Source: Exiguobacterium aurantiacum
GTDB taxonomy: Bacteria > Bacillota > Bacilli > Exiguobacteriales > Exiguobacteriaceae
DNA length: 54,026 nucleotides
Direction of reading: 5' to 3'
Assembly: GCF_001766415.1 (NCBI RefSeq)
Contig: NZ_MKXO01000009.1
Coordinates: forward strand, 1 to 54,026
The notes below the pieces were generated by a model. It searched no databases, was not told where the DNA came from, and saw nothing but the letters and a program-made list of their open reading frames with translations. Both the position numbers and the translations under genes were made by a program. This document shows positions 49,094-54,026 of the stretch, piece by piece; the first letter of the stretch is position 1, and the number at the start of each line of letters is the position of its first letter.

Positions 49094-51529
49094 TTACTGG
49101 ACGACACCTTCGTTGCGGACGATGAATTCACCGTCTTGAACATCGAGAGCCACTTTACTGCCTTTCGTGATCTCCCCGCTGAGCATCGATTCTGAGAGTC
49201 GGTCTTCCACCTCGCGCTGGAGCGCACGGCGGAGCGGACGAGCCCCGTACTCAGGGTCATAGCCGACGACGGCAATCTTCTCAAGCGCCGATTCTGTCAA
49301 AGTGAAATCGATGCCTTGCTCGCCAAGTCGGTCTGTGAGCGTCTTCGCCATAAGTTTGACGATTTCTTGGATATGCTCTTTTTGAAGCGAATGGAAGACG
49401 GTGATCTCGTCGATCCGGTTCAAGAACTCAGGCCGGAACGCTTTCTTCAATTCTTCCATGACTTTATCTTTCATTTCCGTATATTCACGTTTCACGTCAT
49501 CTTCGACGGTGAAACCGACATATTTGTTCCGTTTAAGTGCGGCCGCACCGACGTTTGACGTCATGATGATGACCGTGTTGCGGAAGTCGACCGTACGACC
49601 TTTCGAGTCGGTCAGACGCCCGTCATCGAGCACTTGGAGCAAAATGTTGAACACTTCAGGGTGAGCTTTCTCAATCTCATCAAGCAAGATGACCGAGTAT
49701 GGCTTACGACGGACTTTCTCCGTCAACTGACCGCCTTCTTCGTATCCGACATACCCTGGAGGTGATCCGACGAGACGGCTCGTCGCATGTTTTTCCATAT
49801 ACTCCGACATGTCGATTCGGATGATCGCATCCTCGTCACCGAAGAGCGCCTCAGCGACAGCACGCGCTAGTTCCGTTTTCCCGACACCGGTCGGTCCGAG
49901 GAAAACGAATGAACCGATCGGACGTTTCGGATCTTTCAGTCCGGCCCGGGCCCGACGGATCGCCCGTGAGATTGATTTGACGGCTTCATCTTGACCGATG
50001 ACCCGACCGTGTAAGATCGACTCGAGCTTGAGGAGACGGTCTGTCTCCTCTTCGGCAATTTTTGTCACCGGCACACCCGTCCAGCTTGCGACGACTTGAG
50101 CGATGTCTTCTTTCGTCACTTCAAGCTTTTCATTGCCTTGCTTGTTCTGCCATTCTGATTTGAGATGCTCGAGTTCATCGCGAAGCTTCTGTTCTGTATC
50201 ACGAAGCGAAGCCGCTTTTTCAAACTCTTGGCTCTGGACGGCCGCATCTTTTTCTTTACGGATCGATTCGAGACGTGCTTCAAGCTCTTTTAAGTTCGGC
50301 GGCGCCGTGAATGAACGGAGGCGAACTTTCGAAGCCGCTTCGTCGACGAGGTCGATCGCTTTATCTGGAAGGAACCGGTCCGAAATATAGCGGTCAGATA
50401 AGACAACCGCTTCATGAATCGCCTCATCCGTAATTGTGACACGGTGGTGAGCCTCATAGCGGTCACGCAAACCAAACAAGATCTGTTCAGCCTGGTCCGT
50501 CGTCGGCTCATTCACTTGAATCGGTTGGAAGCGGCGTTCGAGTGCGGCATCCTTCTCAATGTATTTCCGGTACTCGTCAAGCGTTGTTGCACCGATACAT
50601 TGGAGCTCCCCTCGCGCGAGCGACGGTTTCAAGATGTTCGAGGCATCGATCGCCCCTTCGGCTCCACCCGCCCCAATCAACGTGTGTAACTCGTCGATGA
50701 AGAGAATGACGTTGCCGGCCTGGCGAATCTCGTCCATGACTTTTTTCAATCGGTCTTCAAATTCACCGCGGTATTTCGTTCCCGCGACGAGCGTACCCAT
50801 GTCGAGCACCATGACGCGTTTGTTGCGAAGCGTCTCCGGCACTTCATTATTGATGATCTGTTGCGCGAGTCCTTCGACAACTGCCGTCTTACCGACGCCT
50901 GGCTCTCCAATCAAGACCGGGTTGTTCTTCGTCCGGCGAGACAACACTTCGATGACCCGTTGGATTTCACCGGCACGGCCGATAACAGGGTCGAGACGTG
51001 ACTCACGGGCTTGTTGCGTCAAGTCGCGGGCCAAGCCATCAAGTGTCGGTGTCGCAGCGCTCGTGCCTGGTTGTGATGCGTTTGACGACGATTCCGTGTT
51101 CCCGAGAAGTTGAAGCACTTGTTGCCGTGCTTTCGTCAAGCTGATACCAAGGTTGTTCAAGACGCGGGCAGCGACGCCTTCGCCTTCACGAATCAATCCG
51201 AGTAAAATATGCTCTGTCCCGACGTAAGAATGACCGAGTTTACGGGCTTCATCCATCGAGAGCTCGATTACTTTTTTCGCACGCGGCGTGTAGTGGATTG
51301 TCGACCCGTTCTCAGAACCACGGCCAATCAACGCCTCGACTTCTTGTTGAATCTTCTCAGAAGTTAGACCGAGAGCGAACAACGCTTTGGCAGCAATCCC
51401 TTCACCTTCACGGACAAGTCCGAGCAAGATATGTTCCGTACCAATATTATGATGGCCAAGTCGTACCGCTTCCTCTTGTGCTAAAGCTAATACGCGCTGA
51501 GCTCGTTCTGTAAATCGACCAAACATCAT
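49094..51529 (-). CDS. clpC: ATP-dependent Clp protease ATPase subunit ClpC
   Basis: 811 residues, AAA+ unfoldase: double Clp-N repeats (about 1-145), AAA1 with GEPGVGKT, a middle domain with a UVR-like segment ([19 protein letters not shown]), and AAA2 with GPTGVGKT. It feeds arginine-phosphorylated and adaptor-bound proteins to ClpP. Start at 51529 ([11 protein letters not shown]) lies seven bases after GGAGGT; the in-frame TTG two codons earlier is too close to that site. Last gene of the CtsR operon. Confidence 0.99.
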   Translation of the reverse strand: MMFGRFTERAQRVLALAQEEAVRLGHHNIGTEHILLGLVREGEGIAAKALFALGLTSEKIQQEVEALIGRGSENGSTIHYTPRAKKVIELSMDEARKLGHSYVGTEHILLGLIREGEGVAARVLNNLGISLTKARQQVLQLLGNTESSSNASQPGTSAATPTLDGLARDLTQQARESRLDPVIGRAGEIQRVIEVLSRRTKNNPVLIGEPGVGKTAVVEGLAQQIINNEVPETLRNKRVMVLDMGTLVAGTKYRGEFEDRLKKVMDEIRQAGNVILFIDELHTLIGAGGAEGAIDASNILKPSLARGELQCIGATTLDEYRKYIEKDAALERRFQPIQVNEPTTDQAEQILFGLRDRYEAHHRVTITDEAIHEAVVLSDRYISDRFLPDKAIDLVDEAASKVRLRSFTAPPNLKELEARLESIRKEKDAAVQSQEFEKAASLRDTEQKLRDELEHLKSEWQNKQGNEKLEVTKEDIAQVVASWTGVPVTKIAEEETDRLLKLESILHGRVIGQDEAVKSISRAIRRARAGLKDPKRPIGSFVFLGPTGVGKTELARAVAEALFGDEDAIIRIDMSEYMEKHATSRLVGSPPGYVGYEEGGQLTEKVRRKPYSVILLDEIEKAHPEVFNILLQVLDDGRLTDSKGRTVDFRNTVIIMTSNVGAAALKRNKYVGFTVEDDVKREYTEMKDKVMEELKKAFRPEFLNRIDEITVFHSLQKEHIQEIVKLMAKTLTDRLGEQGIDFTLTESALEKIAVVGYDPEYGARPLRRALQREVEDRLSESMLSGEITKGSKVALDVQDGEFIVRNEGVVQ

Positions 51530-51553
51530 TGACAAAACCTCCTTAAAGTTGGA

Positions 51554-52597
51554 TCAAACTAAACCATGATCTAACGTTCGACGTACGAGAGTCGCTCGTT
51601 CGCGATCTCGTTCTTTCGTAGATAATGTTTTCCCGAAATGTTTTTGTAGGAAACCTGATTGTAGGCGGACGATCAAATCATGAAACTGCGGTGGACTCCA
51701 GTCGGACAAAATACCGAGGTCACTCGCTAAATGTAAATCGGATAACCGTTCAATCGCCTCTGTCGACGACAATAATTTGGAATACCGTAAAATCCCGTAA
51801 GAACGATAAAACTGATCTTCCAATTCATCTTGGTTACTGGCTAGGAGCTGTTCTCGGGCTTGACGTTCCGCGTGGACGATTTGTTCTGTAATTTCCATAA
51901 AATCAGATAACAGCTGCGATTCATCGCTGCCAAGCGTCCGTTGATTCGATAACTGGAACAAACGCCCGGCTGCGTCACTGCCTTCTCCGTAACGTCCTCG
52001 AATCGTGTATCCGAGTTTGCGAAGTTCTACTAATATAGGAGTTATTCGTCCCGTTAACGTCAGACCCGGCAGGTGCAGCATGACCGATGCGCGAAGTCCG
52101 GTACCGATGTTGCTCGGACACGTCGTCAAATAGCCTAGCTCTTCATCGAAAGCGTATGGGAGCGACTCGCCACAAAGCGCGTCGACTCGTTTCGCAAGTT
52201 CGAACGCTTCTTGGACTTGATAGCCGGGAAGCAACGTTTGGATGCGCAAATGATCTTCTTCGTTAATCAACACGCTAATCGTCTCGTCTTCACTCAGGAA
52301 AACAGCACTCTCATCTTTTTCCGCAATCGTCGGGCTGATCAAATGCTTTTCGACGAGAGCTTGCCGCGTCACTTGATCATAGGCGCGCATATGCAGATAT
52401 TCAAAGCCTTGTAAGCCGCCCAAGGCCGTCTCGATGCGTTCGCATAGCTGTCGCTGTCCTTCTTGAGACAATGTCGGAGAAAAGACGGTGTCTTTTAAAT
52501 TGCGTGCCAAACGAATTCGTGTCGAGATGACAAGATCATCAAGCTTGGCCCGTTCTTTCATTTTTGGACCGAGTGGATGTTTGAGGAATGTCTCCAT
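51554..52597 (-). CDS. mcsB: Protein-arginine kinase McsB
   Basis: 347 residues, phosphagen-kinase fold: STRIRLARNLKD near the start, the NEEDH motif (SVLINEEDHLRIQ) and CPSNIGTGLRASVMLHLP. It phosphorylates arginines to mark proteins, including CtsR, for ClpCP. The ATG at 52597 shares one base with the mcsA stop (TGATG), which fits tight coupling with its activator. Confidence 0.97.
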   Translation of the reverse strand: METFLKHPLGPKMKERAKLDDLVISTRIRLARNLKDTVFSPTLSQEGQRQLCERIETALGGLQGFEYLHMRAYDQVTRQALVEKHLISPTIAEKDESAVFLSEDETISVLINEEDHLRIQTLLPGYQVQEAFELAKRVDALCGESLPYAFDEELGYLTTCPSNIGTGLRASVMLHLPGLTLTGRITPILVELRKLGYTIRGRYGEGSDAAGRLFQLSNQRTLGSDESQLLSDFMEITEQIVHAERQAREQLLASNQDELEDQFYRSYGILRYSKLLSSTEAIERLSDLHLASDLGILSDWSPPQFHDLIVRLQSGFLQKHFGKTLSTKERDRERATLVRRTLDHGLV

Positions 52598-53031
52598 CAC
52601 GCCTCACCTTGCCCTTTCAGTTGCGTCATTTCTTTTTTGATTCGTGCCGCTCGTTCATAATCTTCTTGTTCGACGGCCCGTTCTAACTCCCCTGCTAACT
52701 TTACAAGACGTTCGCCGATTCGCTCATCCGGTGTGCGTAACGCGTCAGGTACCGAACCGACATGATGGTCATGCCCTTGCTGGTACTGACGTGTCATTTT
52801 AATCAACTCTTCACGGAAAACTGTGTAGCATGAGGCGCAGCCCGCTTTTCTTAGGTGCGTCACCTCGCTCTGTGTCATCTGGCAAGTTGGACACCGCTTC
52901 ACGACAGGAACGTAACCGGCCATCACTTCGACTGTACAGTTCCGACATAGTTTTCGTTCGACTGGGACCCCGTTTTCCAACATAACGACTTCATTGACGG
53001 CAGGACGCCGTTTACACCGTTCGCATAACAT
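52597..53031 (-). CDS. mcsA: McsB activator McsA (short form)
   Basis: 144 residues with four CXXC pairs (C3/C6, C29/C32, C47/C50, C65/C68), a treble-clef-like zinc region, and a C-terminal UVR motif (VEQEDYERAARIKKEMTQL). It activates McsB and senses heat, metal and thiol stress. It is about 40 residues shorter than the Bacillus protein, mainly in the linker between the zinc region and the UVR motif. Confidence 0.95.
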   Translation of the reverse strand: MLCERCKRRPAVNEVVMLENGVPVERKLCRNCTVEVMAGYVPVVKRCPTCQMTQSEVTHLRKAGCASCYTVFREELIKMTRQYQQGHDHHVGSVPDALRTPDERIGERLVKLAGELERAVEQEDYERAARIKKEMTQLKGQGEA

Positions 53032-53045
53032 GTCTTAAGCCTCCG

Positions 53046-53513
53046 TCAGTGATAACTAAGTAACTTCATCAAGGCGAGTAGCTGCTGTCTTCGAATCAGA
53101 TAGCGGTCGTCGGCGTTCAAGCCGAGCGTTTCGTCGGACAACAAGTGGTACAGTAAACGGACATCCCGCTCGCTCAACATACCTTCTTCAAATAAACGGA
53201 TCAAAATGTTTTCAACAAGTTGTTCCGTCAGGCGAGGATGGTCTTGTAAAATGTCCATTAAACTCGTCAGCAAGTCTTGTTTCTCATGAAGAATGACACG
53301 ACGAATTCGAATATAACCGCCCCCACCTCGCTTACTTTCTACAAGGTAGCCTTTTTCGACCGTAAAACGTGTATTGATGACATAGTTGATTTGAGACGGA
53401 ACACATTCAAAACGTTTCGCGATATCTTGTCGTTTGATTTCAATCGCTTCTGCCTGACTTTCCTTCAGCACTTGCTTCAAATACTGTTCGATTACATCAG
53501 ATATGTTTCTCAT
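53046..53513 (-). CDS. ctsR: Transcriptional repressor CtsR
   Basis: 155 residues: winged helix with the glycine-rich wing KRGGGGYIRIRR (about 62-73) that senses heat and reads the operator, and a C-terminal dimerisation domain. It represses clp genes. The start at 53513 gives the family opening MRNISDVIEQYLK. A CtsR operator lies in its own promoter region, so the operon is self-repressed. Confidence 0.97.
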   Translation of the reverse strand: MRNISDVIEQYLKQVLKESQAEAIEIKRQDIAKRFECVPSQINYVINTRFTVEKGYLVESKRGGGGYIRIRRVILHEKQDLLTSLMDILQDHPRLTEQLVENILIRLFEEGMLSERDVRLLYHLLSDETLGLNADDRYLIRRQQLLALMKLLSYH

Positions 53514-53524
53514 CTCCACCACCC

Positions 53525-53541
53525 TCTGACCATCTTTGACT
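53525..53541 (-). promoter_or_regulatory. CtsR operator
   Basis: Minus strand AGTCAAA-GAT-GGTCAGA fits the CtsR heptad direct repeat (RGTCAAA, three bases, RGTCAAA) with one mismatch in the second half. It lies 12 bases before the ctsR start, downstream of the -10. Confidence 0.8.
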
Positions 53542-53550
53542 TTTGTTTTT

Positions 53551-53578
53551 ATTCTATCACTGATTTAAAAAAAGGCAA
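53551..53578 (-). promoter_or_regulatory. Promoter of the ctsR-mcsA-mcsB-clpC operon
   Basis: Minus strand: -35 TTGCCT at 53573-53578, 16-base spacer, -10 TAGAAT at 53551-53556 with the extended TGA before it. The CtsR operator covers the early transcribed region. Confidence 0.65.
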
Positions 53579-53579
53579 A

Positions 53580-53609
53580 CGAAAAGCGACGACGCAAATG
53601 CGTCGTCGC
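53580..53609 (-). terminator. Second rrn terminator
   Basis: Stem GCGACGACGC/GCGTCGTCGC with loop ATTT, then TTTTCGTTT. Second of two tandem terminators behind the 5S gene; it abuts the ctsR promoter. Confidence 0.85.
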
Positions 53610-53614
53610 TCAAA

Positions 53615-53646
53615 AGAAAAGACGACCAAGCATGTGCTTGGTCGTC
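53615..53646 (-). terminator. First rrn terminator
   Basis: Twelve-base-pair stem GACGACCAAGCA/TGCTTGGTCGTC with a two-base apex, followed by TTTTCTTTT, ten bases after the 5S 3' end. Confidence 0.9.
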
Positions 53647-53655
53647 CTTCATATG

Positions 53656-53771
<116 letters not shown>

Positions 53772-53825
53772 CAAGGGATTGTTCCCTGAAAACTGAAGAC
53801 TCATCAAGTTCAAACCGTTTCTAGA

Positions 53826-54026
53826 TCAAAGCCTCGACCGATTAGTATCATTCAGCTCCACACGTCGCCGTGCTTCCACCCATGACCTATCTACCTCATC
53901 GTCTCTGAGGGGTCTTTCTTGATTGCTCAAAGGGAAATCTCATCTCGGAGGGGGCTTCATGCTTAGATGCTTTCAGCACTTATCCCGTCCGCACGTAGCT
54001 ACCCAGCGATGCTCCTGGCGGAACAA
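53826..54026 (-). rRNA. rrl: 23S ribosomal RNA, 3' end (partial)
   Basis: The reverse strand contains the highly conserved 3' region, e.g. GGGATAAGTGCTGAAAGCAT and the terminal ACTAATCGGTCGAGGCTTTG. The gene runs off the right edge. The spacer to 5S (about 53772-53825) holds no tRNA. Confidence 0.97.

Overview
The window is a 54 kb piece of a Bacillota chromosome of medium G+C, and nearly all of it is coded on the minus strand. Gene order (ctsR-mcsA-mcsB-clpC-radA ... sigH-rpmGB-secE-nusG ... rpoBC, the str, S10, spc and alpha clusters, ecfA1A2T, truA, rplM-rpsI, salA, kbaA) is that of Bacillales. Sporulation-linked neighbours known from Bacillus subtilis are missing (disA between radA and yacL; cwlD and gerD near salA/kbaA). 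That, and protein sequences close to but distinct from Bacillus, suggest a non-sporulating Bacillales such as Exiguobacterium. The genus is inference; the order-level placement is firm.

Layout, read in the direction of transcription (high to low coordinates). The right edge is the 3' end of a 23S rRNA gene and a 5S gene, followed by two terminators. Then come the CtsR-controlled stress operon (ctsR, mcsA, mcsB, clpC), radA, the PIN-TRAM protein yacL, isoprenoid genes ispD-ispF, gltX, and a cysteine T-box operon cysE-cysS-mrnC-rlmB-rae1. sigH follows, then rpmGB-secE-nusG, rplK-rplA, rplJ-rplL, a methyltransferase, and rpoB-rpoC. The str operon (rpsL, rpsG, fusA, tuf) is separated from the S10 operon by one non-ribosomal gene, a small nucleotidyltransferase-like protein. 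The S10-spc-alpha block runs unbroken from rpsJ to rplQ, with secY, adk, map and infA inside it, and continues to ecfA1-ecfA2-ecfT-truA, rplM-rpsI, salA-kbaA. The left edge is the promoter region and 5' end of a 16S rRNA gene, so the segment lies between two rrn operons pointing the same way.

The genes together make the translation and transcription core: ribosomal proteins, elongation factors, RNA polymerase core, NusG, Sec translocon, two tRNA synthetases, rRNA modification and processing enzymes, and protein quality control. Regulation is unusually readable from sequence: many sigma-A promoters with exact 17-base spacers, a CtsR operator, a T-box, an L10-type leader with attenuator, and several structured intergenic hairpins. 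I found no mobile elements, CRISPR arrays or tRNA genes, and no evident new multi-gene system. The points most worth a second look are RNA structures between genes (rplB-rpsS, secY-adk, fusA-tuf, yacL-ispD, sigH-rpmGB), the nucleotidyltransferase between tuf and rpsJ, and the zinc-free S14 in the main operon.
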